A DNA stretch of 64,000 nucleotides from Candidatus Pantoea formicae (GCF_011752625.1 NZ_VWXD01000016.1:1-64000); one strand, 5' to 3'. Shown: positions 43,984 through 52,034, counted from the first letter of the stretch. Numbers and translations are program-made. Notes: generated by a model from the sequence alone, not told the origin.

Positions 43984-44280
43984 TCATTTCTCTGATGAGA
44001 TCTGACGAACTGTCCTGAGAAATTCACGAGGGCTGGTTTCCCAAAGCTCCGGCGAGAAATCAAACCCATATCGCTTCTCAAATTCTTCTTCAACACCATC
44101 ACCATAGGCGGAGATAAAATCATCAACTTCTTCAACGAGATCATCGAGCATCCATTCTGGTGCTGACCTTTTGAATAGCTTAATTATGTCTTCTATCGTG
44201 TCTTCGCCCTCATTTATGATATCGGCGTCTTGGTTGAAATAACCGAAAATCAGCTGGTCAAGAAAGTGGAAGTTTTGCAT
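43984..44280 (-). CDS. Orphan CdiI-type immunity protein
   Basis: A 98-residue acidic protein that begins FHFLDQLIFGYFNQDAD and continues with DTIEDIIKLFKR, the pattern of a contact-dependent growth inhibition immunity family. Such genes normally follow a cdiA toxin domain. Here no cdiA or toxin is present and the neighbour to the right is a decayed stretch, so it is an orphan that may protect against neighbours' toxins. The ribosome site is weak. Confidence 0.7.
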   Translation of the reverse strand: MQNFHFLDQLIFGYFNQDADIINEGEDTIEDIIKLFKRSAPEWMLDDLVEEVDDFISAYGDGVEEEFEKRYGFDFSPELWETSPREFLRTVRQISSEK

Positions 44281-44342
44281 TCGTTAATCCAGTAGGTTCA
44301 GTGCGAAGCACAGCGCAGTTGCTCTCGCCAATTCAAGTGAGT

Positions 44343-44465
44343 TCATGATAAGCGCGAGCCCGCCAAACTGGCGGTTACTTGCAGTTCTGACTCCGTTACT
44401 GTTTTATCAGCAAAAGCGGCAGCAAGTTGAACAGGTGACATGGCAATCTTTAAGCCATCATCCAT
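44343..44465 (-). pseudogene. Fragment of a polymorphic-toxin-associated protein
   Basis: A 40-codon frame with a strong AAGGAGG site and start MDDGLKIAMSPVQLAAAFAD. The segment GLKIAMSPVQLAAAF..KTVTE looks like the N-terminus of a larger protein associated with enterobacterial toxin loci, but the frame ends after 40 codons without the usual continuation. It is treated as a truncated remnant. The stretch 44281-44910 otherwise holds the integrase fossil, an inverted repeat and the ssrA terminator, and no intact gene. Confidence 0.5.
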
Positions 44466-44590
44466 TGCGCCTCCTTGTGTGGTTAAAAGATAAACAAAAT
44501 ATGTGCATTCACTTGTGTGATACGGGCGCTTTATGAAAACAAAAAATAATAGTAGTAAAAGGTGTCCGCGTTGTTACAACGATGAGCAGG

Positions 44591-44720
44591 TCAATTGCTA
44601 GGTTTACTATCTATAGATTTGATGAGTAGCTCAAGGCCATCACAATCATAGAGAACGTAGTCCGCTTCCTTAGGTCACGCGGATTGTATTTCTTTGACGG
44701 AGGGAGGTGTGTCTTGCCAT
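44591..44720 (-). pseudogene. Fossil N-terminus of a P4-type integrase (IntA-like)
   Basis: From an ATG at 44720 the frame reads MAR, then (after a frame change) TPPSVKEIQSA, an in-frame TGA, and PKEADYVLYDCDGLELLIKS, ending at 44591. This aligns with the arm-binding N-terminus of P4-type integrases, e.g. recalled E. coli CP4-57 IntA: MARKTKPLTDTEIKAAKP then KDADYQLYDGDGLTLLIKS. About 43 codons survive, with a frameshift and a nonsense codon; the catalytic domain is gone. It lies 190 nt from the ssrA 3' end in the same orientation, the usual place of an ssrA-specific integrase. Confidence 0.72.
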
Positions 44721-44736
44721 TGCCGTGTTTTCAAAG

Positions 44737-44779
44737 TTTAGGCACCTCAAAAACAATAAAGCTTTATGAGGTGTCTAAA
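44737..44779. repeat. 13-bp inverted repeat beside the integrase fossil
   Basis: TTTAGGCACCTCA (44737-44749) and TGAGGTGTCTAAA (44767-44779) differ by one base and flank a 17-nt AT-rich loop. It lies between the integrase fossil and the ssrA terminator. It could be an excision-era arm site, a short hairpin transposon remnant, or a terminator-like stem; no T-run follows. Confidence 0.6.
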
Positions 44780-44832
44780 AGGTTCGAATTTAATTAGTTG
44801 GGTTCAGACTTCGCGGGACAAAATGAAGGCAC

Positions 44833-44865
44833 AAAAAAGCCCGCAAGGCTTTCACCGTGCGGGCT
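44833..44865 (-). terminator. Terminator downstream of ssrA
   Basis: On the minus strand AGCCCGCA, a 12-nt loop and TGCGGGCT are followed by T6. It lies about 45 nt past the tmRNA 3' CCA. Confidence 0.85.
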
Positions 44866-44910
44866 TTTAGGACTTCATCAGATGACTCTGGTGTCACCGA
44901 TGGAGAATTT

Positions 44911-45273
44911 TGGTGGAGCTGGCGGGAGTTGAACCCGCGTCCGAAATTACTACACCGTCGGCACTACATGCTTAGTCAATCTTTACATTCGCCGGCCAGC
45001 TGCGGACAGACACGCCACTGACAAACTAGCCTGATTAGATTTAGTGCTTCAACCCCAGGCAAGGCATCCACACGATCTCTTTTGGGTTTGACCTCTCTTG
45101 ATCCCCGTCTTAAGAGCGGAAGCTAGGGAGAGAGGGCTTCAAAGCAGGTTATTAAGCTGCTAAAGCGTAGTTTTCGTCGTTTGCGACTATTTTTTTGCGG
45201 CTTTTTACGAGGCAAACCGCCCCTCGGCATGCTCCTAAGGCTTCACAATCCCGTCGAGTCCAGAATCAGCCCC
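44911..45273 (-). ncRNA. ssrA: Transfer-messenger RNA (tmRNA, ssrA)
   Basis: The 363-nt gene runs from GGGGCTGATTCTGGACTCG (5') to GGGTTCAACTCCCGCC and AGCTCCACCA (3'), with the alanyl tRNA-like ends paired. The tag frame on the minus strand (45184 to 45149) reads ANDENYALAA followed by TAA TAA, identical to E. coli. It rescues stalled ribosomes with SmpB, encoded 45 nt upstream. Its 3' end is a common attachment site for islands, and an integrase fossil lies next to it. Confidence 0.97.
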
Positions 45274-45317
45274 AAGAAACTCTAATACTACAGAAAGATG
45301 ACGGACGAATCCAGTGC

Positions 45318-45800
45318 TTAACGCTTTGAATTCTTCATAATACGTGCTTTATCCATCTTCCATTCACGTTCTTTCACGTCGTCACGCTTGTCATGTTCTT
45401 TCTTACCGCGTGCCACGCCAATTTTCAGCTTGGCCCAGGCGTTTTTCCAGTACATCGACAGTGCTACCACGGTGAAGCCTTCACGGTTAACGCGGCCGTA
45501 GAGCGAATCGAGTTCACGCTGTTTCAACAGCAGTTTGCGGCTGCGCGTGGGATCACAGACCACGTGTGTTGACGCAACGGCAAGCGGCTGAAAGGTAGAA
45601 CCAAACAGATAGGCTTCGCCATCGCGCAGCAAAATGTAGCTGTCGCTGATATTGGCTTTACCGGCGCGGAGTGATTTAACTTCCCATCCTTGTAACGACA
45701 GACCTGCTTCGAACTCTTCTTCAATGAAGTATTCGTGGCGAGCGCGTTTATTGAGGGCAATAGTGGCTGAACCGGGTTTGTGAGCTTTTTTCTTTGTCAT
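45318..45800 (-). CDS. smpB: tmRNA-binding protein SmpB
   Basis: RNA-binding protein of 160 residues that delivers tmRNA to stalled ribosomes. The OB-fold start NKRARHEYFIEEEFEAGLSLQGWEVKS and the conserved basic tail (KKEHDKRDDVKEREWKMDKARIMK) that inserts in the decoding centre are present. It lies immediately upstream of ssrA on the same strand. Confidence 0.97.
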   Translation of the reverse strand: MTKKKAHKPGSATIALNKRARHEYFIEEEFEAGLSLQGWEVKSLRAGKANISDSYILLRDGEAYLFGSTFQPLAVASTHVVCDPTRSRKLLLKQRELDSLYGRVNREGFTVVALSMYWKNAWAKLKIGVARGKKEHDKRDDVKEREWKMDKARIMKNSKR

Positions 45801-45958
45801 AGTGCGGCGTAGTCTACATCACTCAGTCTGTGGGCGCATCCCCCTGTCCTGGGGGCGGTAAAAAACACTCTATTTTAGCACAGCTGGCAAACCCGTGAAT
45901 TTTGTTTAGTGTCTGAAAATGGTATTATTCAACGGTTTTGTGATGAACAGGAACCATT

Positions 45959-46393
45959 ATGGCCCAGATTAGCCGTTCGGCGTTGGTCCCCTATAGCGCT
46001 GAGCAGATGTACCGCCTCGTCAATGACGTTGATGCTTATCCTGAATTTTTGCCAGGTTGTACCGGCAGCCGTGTGTTAGATAACAGTGGAAATCAGATGA
46101 CAGCAGCGGTAGATGTCTCAAAAGCGGGTATCAGTAAAACCTTTACTACGCGCAATACCTTAATCAGCAATCAAAGTATTTTGATGCAATTGGTCGACGG
46201 TCCATTCCGTAAGCTGACCGGTGGATGGCACTTCACGTCACTGGGCGATGATGCCTGTAAGGTAGAGCTGAGTCTCGACTTTGAATTCACCAATATGTTG
46301 GTGGAAATGGCGTTCGGCCGCATTTTCAAAGAGCTGGCAAATAGCATGGTGCAGGCGTTTTCTCAGCGCGCCAAAGAGGTTTACCGTGCCTGA
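45959..46393 (+). CDS. ratA: Toxin/ubiquinone-binding-like protein RatA
   Basis: START-domain (polyketide cyclase/Coq10-like) protein of 144 residues. The core shows SRSALVPYSAEQMYRLVNDVDAYPEFLPGC. In E. coli RatA binds 50S subunits and blocks subunit joining, though a COQ10-like role is also proposed. It is divergent from smpB and overlaps ratB by 8 nt. Confidence 0.94.
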   Translation: MAQISRSALVPYSAEQMYRLVNDVDAYPEFLPGCTGSRVLDNSGNQMTAAVDVSKAGISKTFTTRNTLISNQSILMQLVDGPFRKLTGGWHFTSLGDDACKVELSLDFEFTNMLVEMAFGRIFKELANSMVQAFSQRAKEVYRA

Positions 46394-46676
46394 TATCAGT
46401 GTTGAAGTGGTTTATGCGTTGCCCGAAAAGCAGTATTCGCGCTCTGTTTCGCTGGATGAAGGCGCAACGGTAGAGCAGGCGATCAAAGCATCGGGATTAT
46501 TATCACTGCGCAAAGACATTGATTTGACCAGCAACAAAGTCGGTATTTTTAGTCGCCCGGTAAAACTGGGTGATGTGGTGCAGGATGGCGATCGTGTCGA
46601 AATCTATCGTCCATTGATTGCCGATCCAAAAGAGATGCGTCGCCAGCGAGCGGAACGTTCGGCAACCAACAAGTAA
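46386..46676 (+). CDS. ratB: RnfH-family protein RatB
   Basis: Ubiquitin-like-fold protein of 96 residues (UPF0125). The GTG start at 46386 lies within the ratA stop region and gives PDISVEVVYALPEKQ; the segment RKDIDLTSNKVGIFSRPVKL is typical. A longer frame reading through ratA in another phase is not used. Its role is not established; it is paired with ratA in many enterobacteria. Confidence 0.92.
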   Translation: MPDISVEVVYALPEKQYSRSVSLDEGATVEQAIKASGLLSLRKDIDLTSNKVGIFSRPVKLGDVVQDGDRVEIYRPLIADPKEMRRQRAERSATNK

Positions 46677-46691
46677 CGAAATGGCAGGCAC

Positions 46692-46718
46692 AAAAAAAGG
46701 CGCTCAGGCGCCTTTTTT
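46692..46718. terminator. Bidirectional terminator between ratB and bamE
   Basis: AGGCGC-TCAG-GCGCCT is flanked by A7 on the left and T6 on the right, between converging genes. Confidence 0.88.
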
Positions 46719-46730
46719 ATTGCCGCTCAC

Positions 46731-47078
46731 TTAGCCTTCTGAGCCAGTGAGTTTCGGTTTGTTGTCGATATTGGTCAACGTACCGTTGCTGTCGAAGGTC
46801 AGCGTCAGTGTCTGCTGTTTAACACTTTCGTGACCTGGTTCCTGACGGAAGACGTAGTACCAGACGTTGCTGCCAAACGGATCATGCATCATCGGTGTGC
46901 CTAGCGTGTAGGCTACCTGCTGCTGCGTCATGCCGGTGTGAATCTTCGAAACATCGTTGGCGACCAGGTAATTCCCCTGATTGATATCCGGACGATACAC
47001 AACGCGCTCAAGGGTGGAACATCCGGCGGTCATCATCAACATTACCACTGCCGCGGCAGTCAGCGTTTTACAGCGCAT
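46731..47078 (-). CDS. bamE: Outer-membrane assembly lipoprotein BamE
   Basis: Lipoprotein subunit of the BAM complex, 115 residues. The lipobox is TAGC with Cys20. The conserved surface PDINQGNYLVANDVSKIHTGMTQ, which contacts BamD and phosphatidylglycerol, and the GTPMMHDPFGSNVWYYVFR block are present. It lies between ratB and recN as in E. coli. Confidence 0.96.
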   Translation of the reverse strand: MRCKTLTAAAVVMLMMTAGCSTLERVVYRPDINQGNYLVANDVSKIHTGMTQQQVAYTLGTPMMHDPFGSNVWYYVFRQEPGHESVKQQTLTLTFDSNGTLTNIDNKPKLTGSEG

Positions 47079-47262
47079 CTATACATTCCTTTTCTGGGGC
47101 CAAACGCCTTTCATCAGGCAGTTTTGTTGCCATCAAAATCTGAACTCTGCTTACGGCAGGCTTTATTATGGCGATATAACTGCCGATGATAATAAACCTT
47201 TGTCCTATTGGAAACCTCTACAGAGCAAGCATATGACCATTGAGCCACAAAAAAGTGCGGTA

Positions 47263-48924
47263 TCAGGCTGCTAAAAGTTCTTTGGCGTTGGCCAGGGTAT
47301 TGCGCGTGACTTCGCTACCACCCAGCAAACGCGCAAGTTCTTGCAGACGCGCACGTTTATCCAACGGCTGCATATGGGTTTCTGTCATCGCGCCATCGGT
47401 CTCTTTACTGACGAAGAAGTGCTGATGCCCGCAACCCGCCACCTGAGGCAAGTGCGTTACGCACATGACCTGCGTTGATTCGCCAAGCTGACGCAACATC
47501 TGACCCACTACGGCTGCGGTAGGGCCGCTGATGCCCACGTCGACTTCATCGAAGATCATCGCAGGTGTTTCCATTTTCTGCGCAGTAATCACCTGAATAG
47601 CTAAAGCGATACGGGAAAGCTCACCACCAGATGCCACTTTACCCAGTGGTTGCAATGGCTGACCTGGGTTGGTGGTCACACGGAAATCGATACGGGTCGC
47701 GCCTTCTGCCGTCAGCTGATCGGCATTAAATTCCAGCACAATGGCGAATTGGCCGTGTGGCATAGAGAGCGTGCGCATGCTTTGGGTGATCAGCTCGCTC
47801 AACTCCTGTGCGGCGTGTTCGCGCAACTGATGCAGCTTTTGCGCACAAGCCGATGCTGCCTGGTGATGTACCACCACTTCGCTTTGCAGTGTTTCTTGAT
47901 CGCTCTCTTGCTGTGACAGCAGCTCAGCTTCATCCAGCAACTGCTGATACAGCACCGGTAGGCTTTCAGGTGAAACGTGATGTTTACGGGACAAGGCGAT
48001 CTGGCGTGACAAGCGCTGTTCCAGTTCATGTAAGCGATTGGGATCGAGATCCAGGCGCTCGCAATAATGACGCAATTCATCGCTGGCTTCGCTCAGCTGA
48101 ATCGCTGCTTCTTCCAGCAGATTGAACACACCGCTCACTTTGTCGTCCAGCGTCACCAGCTCGCCGAGCATGTTGCGCGCGCTATAAAGCAGGCTTTGCA
48201 GGTTGGTGTCATCGCTATCGGCGAGGATTTGCAGTGCTTGCTGGCTGGTCGAGAGCAGTTGACCGCTGTTGGCGAGACGCTTGTACTCTTCATCAATCTG
48301 TTCAAATTCGCCCGGCTGTGGAGCGAATTCGTTGAGTTCTTTCAATTGATATTGCAGCAGCTCACGGCGTGCTTCACGCTCCTGCGACAGCTGCTGATGC
48401 TGCGCCAGCGCCCGGCAGCTTTGATGCCAACGCTGATAGTGCTGACGCATGTCGGCCAGCAGATCGTCATGTGCGGCATACGCATCGAGCAGATGTTTTT
48501 GATGTTCCGGTTTGAGCAACAACTGATGCGCATGCTGGCCATGAATTTGGATCAGTAGTTGACCCAGTTCACGCAGCTGCGACAGGGGAACGGCGGTACC
48601 GTTGATGAAACCACGTGAACGACCATCAGCACTGATCACGCGGCGCAGCAGACACTCTTGGCCTTCATCCAGCTGATTATCGACCAGCCAACGCTGGGCT
48701 GAAGGGGAGGCTTTCAACTGAAAACGCGCGCAGATATCGGCGCGACTGGCACCCTGACGCACCATATCTGCTTCAGAACGACCACCCAGGCACAGGCCCA
48801 GCGCGTCAATCGCGATAGATTTACCTGCGCCGGTTTCCCCCGTGATCGCTGTCATCCCACGATGAAAGTCGATCTCCAGTTCACGAACGATAGCAAAGTT
48901 ACTGATGGTCAGTTGTGCCAGCAT
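47263..48924 (-). CDS. recN: DNA repair ATPase RecN
   Basis: SMC-like protein of 553 residues for double-strand break repair. Walker A GETGAGKSIAIDALGLCLGG is near residue 29; a long coiled coil (about 160-390) follows; the C-terminal signature ASGGELSRIALAIQVI and Walker B MIFDEVDVGISG complete the ATPase head. Three LexA-like boxes lie directly upstream, as at the strongly SOS-induced E. coli recN. Confidence 0.96.
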   Translation of the reverse strand: MLAQLTISNFAIVRELEIDFHRGMTAITGETGAGKSIAIDALGLCLGGRSEADMVRQGASRADICARFQLKASPSAQRWLVDNQLDEGQECLLRRVISADGRSRGFINGTAVPLSQLRELGQLLIQIHGQHAHQLLLKPEHQKHLLDAYAAHDDLLADMRQHYQRWHQSCRALAQHQQLSQEREARRELLQYQLKELNEFAPQPGEFEQIDEEYKRLANSGQLLSTSQQALQILADSDDTNLQSLLYSARNMLGELVTLDDKVSGVFNLLEEAAIQLSEASDELRHYCERLDLDPNRLHELEQRLSRQIALSRKHHVSPESLPVLYQQLLDEAELLSQQESDQETLQSEVVVHHQAASACAQKLHQLREHAAQELSELITQSMRTLSMPHGQFAIVLEFNADQLTAEGATRIDFRVTTNPGQPLQPLGKVASGGELSRIALAIQVITAQKMETPAMIFDEVDVGISGPTAAVVGQMLRQLGESTQVMCVTHLPQVAGCGHQHFFVSKETDGAMTETHMQPLDKRARLQELARLLGGSEVTRNTLANAKELLAA

Positions 48925-48932
48925 GGAATCAC

Positions 48933-48988
48933 CTGTATGTAAAAACAGATATGGTTTTTCATACAGTATAAACTGGTTTTTTATACAG
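48933..48988 (-). promoter_or_regulatory. Three LexA-like boxes of the recN promoter
   Basis: CTGTATGTAAAAACAG (48933-48948) is a perfect CTGT-N8-ACAG box. Minus-strand CTGTATGAAAAACCAT (48951-48966) and CTGTATAAAAAACCAG (48973-48988) are near matches. E. coli recN has the same multiple-operator pattern. Confidence 0.85.
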
Positions 48989-49009
48989 TAAAGTGGCTGG
49001 CGATGATTT

Positions 49010-49888
49010 TCAGAACAATTTTTTCGACCAGCCTAGCTTTGAGCTTAAAGTATTAAAATAGTTATAGTTTTTCGGGTGAATCAAGTTGAGGTGATGGGCG
49101 CTACGTCGAATCAACACATCCTCACCTTCCTGAATCGGTAAGGCAATCTGGCTGTCACAGCTGATCTCCAAATCACTGCGCAGTGATGAGAAACGCAGGC
49201 GAATCGTGCTGCTGCTATTGATGACAAGTGGTCGGGCAGAGAGCGTGTGCGGGAACATCGGCACGATGGCAATCGCATCCAGTGACGGCGTAAGAATCGG
49301 GCCACCAGCAGAGAGCGAATAGGCGGTTGAACCGGTTGGTGTTGAGATGATCAACCCATCTGAGCGCTGTGAAAACGCAAAGACCTCATCGATATACACC
49401 TCGAATTCAATCATATGAGCGACTTTCCCTGGATGCAGCACCACTTCATTGATGGCGCTGCCAATGCGTGGTGAGCAGTCTTCTTTGCACACCTGCGCTT
49501 CCAGCAGGAAACGGCTCTCAACGTGGTACTCACCTTCCAGCACATCATCCAATTGCTGCTGCGCGTTATCAGGATCCAGATCGGTAAGAAACCCCAGATT
49601 GCCGCGGTTGATACCAATCACTTTGATGTCATAACGCGCCAGCACGCGCGCCGCACCCAACATATTACCGTCACCGCCGACCACTACGGCCAGATCGGCG
49701 CGTTGGCCAATCTCTGCCAGGCTGCCGGTTTCCACATCTTTCAAATTCAATTCGCGGGCAATTTGCTGCTCGACGATCACCTCATAGCCTTTTGCTGTCA
49801 GCCAGCGCCAGAGCATTTCATGAGTGGTTAACGCAGTAGGATGGCGCGGATGGCCTACAATCCCAATGCAGTTAAAGTGTTTGTTCAT
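49010..49888 (-). CDS. nadK: NAD kinase
   Basis: Phosphorylates NAD to NADP, 292 residues. The conserved GGDGN is at about 71-75; NRGNLGFLTDL and STPTGSTAYSLSAGGP carry the NAD-binding site. It is transcribed in the same direction as recN and divergently from grpE, as in E. coli. Confidence 0.97.
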   Translation of the reverse strand: MNKHFNCIGIVGHPRHPTALTTHEMLWRWLTAKGYEVIVEQQIARELNLKDVETGSLAEIGQRADLAVVVGGDGNMLGAARVLARYDIKVIGINRGNLGFLTDLDPDNAQQQLDDVLEGEYHVESRFLLEAQVCKEDCSPRIGSAINEVVLHPGKVAHMIEFEVYIDEVFAFSQRSDGLIISTPTGSTAYSLSAGGPILTPSLDAIAIVPMFPHTLSARPLVINSSSTIRLRFSSLRSDLEISCDSQIALPIQEGEDVLIRRSAHHLNLIHPKNYNYFNTLSSKLGWSKKLF

Positions 49889-49939
49889 TTAGCAGGTGTT
49901 CCTCATAAGCCAAAACGGCCAGGCAATGTGATGGGTTCA

Positions 49940-49967
49940 CTTGAAACCGTCAAACTGATCCCCATAA
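49940..49967 (+). promoter_or_regulatory. Sigma-32 heat-shock promoter of grpE
   Basis: CTTGAAA (49940-49946), a 13-nt spacer and CCCCATAA (49960-49967) fit the RpoH consensus CTTGAAA / CCCCATnT. grpE begins about 45 nt downstream. Confidence 0.85.
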
Positions 49968-50010
49968 TAAGCCAACCAGCGAGATGAATGTGCAAAACGC
50001 GGAGAAATTC

Positions 50011-50589
50011 ATGAGTAGTAAAGAACAGAACACCCCAAACGAGCAAGTCTCAGACGAAATTCAACAGGATCAACAGCACGTGGACGCAGAGACGGCAACT
50101 GAGGTGGATCCGCGTGATGAGCGTATCGCGCAACTGGAAGCGGAATTAGCCCAGTCGCAGACCGGCGTGCGTGATGCACAGCTGCGCGCTCAGGCGGAGA
50201 TTGAGAATATCCGTCGCCGTGCCGAAATGGATGTGGAAAAGGCGCATAAATTTGCGCTGGAAAAATTTGCCAATGAACTGCTGCCAGTGATCGATAGCCT
50301 GGAGCGCGCGTTGGAAGTGACTGATAAAGACAATACCGAACTGGCTTCGATGATCGAAGGCATTGAGCTGACGCTGAAGTCTCTGCTCGGTGCGGTGCGC
50401 AAATACGGCGTTGAAGTGGTTGGCGAAACCAATGTACCGTTCAACCCTGACGTGCATCAGGCGATGTCGATGATTGAATCGGAAGACATGGCACCTAACC
50501 ACGTTCTGATGGTGATGCAGCGCGGTTATACCCTCAATGGTCGCCTGCTGCGTCCTGCAATGGTCGCAGTGACCAAAGCAAAAGGCTAA
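50011..50589 (+). CDS. grpE: Nucleotide exchange factor GrpE
   Basis: DnaK co-chaperone of 192 residues that promotes ADP release. An acidic disordered N-terminus precedes a long helix (about 35-85) and the beta-wing domain (ELLPVIDSLERALE; VHQAMSMIES). The ATG at 50011 lies behind GGAG and matches the E. coli start MSSKEQ; an ATG nine codons upstream is possible but unlikely. It is divergent from nadK. Confidence 0.96.
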   Translation: MSSKEQNTPNEQVSDEIQQDQQHVDAETATEVDPRDERIAQLEAELAQSQTGVRDAQLRAQAEIENIRRRAEMDVEKAHKFALEKFANELLPVIDSLERALEVTDKDNTELASMIEGIELTLKSLLGAVRKYGVEVVGETNVPFNPDVHQAMSMIESEDMAPNHVLMVMQRGYTLNGRLLRPAMVAVTKAKG

Positions 50590-50605
50590 CTTGCCTTGCT
50601 GAATA

Positions 50606-50636
50606 CAAAAACGGCCGCTGATTGCGGCCGTTTTTA
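50606..50636. terminator. Bidirectional terminator between grpE and ung
   Basis: ACGGCCGC-TGATT-GCGGCCGT is flanked by A-rich and T5 sequence, between converging grpE and ung. Confidence 0.88.
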
Positions 50637-50639
50637 TTT

Positions 50640-51317
50640 CTACGGCAGAACGGGCATCCAGTCGATGGGCGTTTGGCCGGACTGGCTTAACAGCGCATTC
50701 GCTTGTGAAAAGTGTTTGCTGCCAAAAAAACCGCGGTGGGCTGAAAGCGGGGAAGGGTGCGGTGCTTTTAAAACATGGTGGCGCTGGGTATCGATAATGC
50801 TGCCTTTCTTCTGAGCATGCGAACCCCACAGCAGGAAAATCACCCCTTCACGATGTTGATTGATCGCGCTAATCACATTGTCCGTAAAGGTTTCCCAGCC
50901 GAATCGCGCATGGGAATGCGCTTTGCTGGCTTCTACCGTCAGCACGGTGTTTAACAGCATCACACCTTGTGTGGCCCAGCTTTCCAGGAAGCCATGCTGA
51001 GGCCGCGTAAAGCCCGGTATATCCTTCTCCAATTCCTTATACATATTCAGTAGTGAAGGGGGGGTAGCAACGCCGGGAAGCACAGAAAACGCCAGACCAT
51101 GAGCCTGATTAGGGCCGTGATAAGGATCCTGGCCCAGGATCACCACCTTAATATCGCCCAGTTCCGTCAGACGGAAGGCGTTGAACACGTCTTTCTGCGG
51201 TGGATAAACGGTCACACCTGCTGCGCGTTCGTTGGCTACCGCTTTTAACGTTTCGACGAAGTAAGGTTTTTCTTTCTCTTCAGCCAGCACGTCGTGCCAG
51301 GTCAGCTTCTCAGCCAT
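50640..51317 (-). CDS. ung: Uracil-DNA glycosylase
   Basis: Family 1 UDG of 225 residues that excises uracil from DNA. Catalytic motif GQDPYHGPNQAHGLAFS and the C-terminal HPSPLSAHRGF motif are intact. The ATG at 51317 lies behind AGGGAG and starts MAEKLTWHDVL, in line with E. coli; the upstream in-frame extension is not used. It is divergent from grcA. Confidence 0.97.
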   Translation of the reverse strand: MAEKLTWHDVLAEEKEKPYFVETLKAVANERAAGVTVYPPQKDVFNAFRLTELGDIKVVILGQDPYHGPNQAHGLAFSVLPGVATPPSLLNMYKELEKDIPGFTRPQHGFLESWATQGVMLLNTVLTVEASKAHSHARFGWETFTDNVISAINQHREGVIFLLWGSHAQKKGSIIDTQRHHVLKAPHPSPLSAHRGFFGSKHFSQANALLSQSGQTPIDWMPVLP

Positions 51318-51420
51318 CTTTAACTCCCTGCAAAAATTTGCGTCTAGCTTAACGTGTCGCACGCGGCAGCAGAAGGGCAAAAATAATTTGATAAAATGCA
51401 GAAAAAGTTTTCATCCGTAG

Positions 51421-51514
51421 TGGATATAAATCAATTTGTTAGCGTGGGCGCGTATTTCGCTGGCGAGCATAGTTGATACAGGTCAAAACGGTGGCAAACC
51501 CGCGATGGTATATC
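51421..51514 (+). promoter_or_regulatory. grcA promoter with two FNR sites
   Basis: TGGATATAAATCAA (51421-51434) and TTGATACAGGTCAA (51473-51486) each match the FNR box TTGAT-N4-ATCAA at nine of ten positions; they are 52 nt apart. A TATATC -10 follows at 51509-51514. E. coli yfiD has two FNR sites with nearly this spacing, the inner one at about -40. Confidence 0.75.
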
Positions 51515-51581
51515 AATGTGTCAGATCAATGGATACACCGCGCGATAGGAAACATCGCGCACTTAAGCCCTGGAGGTCACT

Positions 51582-51965
51582 ATGATTACCGGTATTCAAA
51601 TTACTCAGGCCAATAACCCACAGCTGCTGAGCTCATTTTGGTTGCTGGATGATGAGAAAGCAGAAGCCCGCTGCCTGTGTGCAAAAGGCGATTTCACGGA
51701 AGATCAGATCGTTGCAATTAGCGATCTGGGCGAGATTGCTTACCGTGAAATCCCGCTGGAGCAGAAAGCTGAGGTTCGTATTGAAGGCGGCCAACACCTG
51801 AACGTCAACGTGCTGCGTCGCGAAACTCTGGAAGATGCGGTTAAGCATCCGGAGAAATATCCTCAGTTAACCATTCGTGTTTCTGGTTACGCGGTGCGCT
51901 TCAATGCGCTGACCCCAGAACAGCAGCGTGATGTCATTACCCGTACTTTCACTGAAAGCCTGTAA
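51582..51965 (+). CDS. grcA: Autonomous glycyl radical cofactor GrcA (YfiD)
   Basis: A 127-residue spare part for pyruvate formate-lyase: it substitutes for the C-terminal glycyl radical domain after oxygen damage. The radical Gly102 lies in RVSGYAVRFNAL. A strong ribosome site (GGAGG) precedes the ATG. FNR sites upstream imply anaerobic induction. Confidence 0.96.
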   Translation: MITGIQITQANNPQLLSSFWLLDDEKAEARCLCAKGDFTEDQIVAISDLGEIAYREIPLEQKAEVRIEGGQHLNVNVLRRETLEDAVKHPEKYPQLTIRVSGYAVRFNALTPEQQRDVITRTFTESL

Positions 51966-51996
51966 TTGATCGGCTGACGAAAAGATACGCAGTTTT

Positions 51997-52034
51997 AAAG
52001 GCCGCACCGATTCAGCTCGGTGCGGCCTTTTTGC
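51997..52034 (+). terminator. Terminator of grcA
   Basis: The 14-bp perfect stem AAAGGCCGCACCGA / TCGGTGCGGCCTTT with a 6-nt loop is followed by TTG. Confidence 0.85.

Noticed and set aside
44534..44602. 22-codon plus-strand frame with CPRCYNDEQVNC
   Set aside because: It has no ribosome site and overlaps the integrase fossil; too short to support as a gene or zinc-ribbon remnant.
44911..44990. A tRNA gene at 44911-44990
   Set aside because: The T-arm and CCA belong to the tRNA-like domain of ssrA, not to a separate tRNA.
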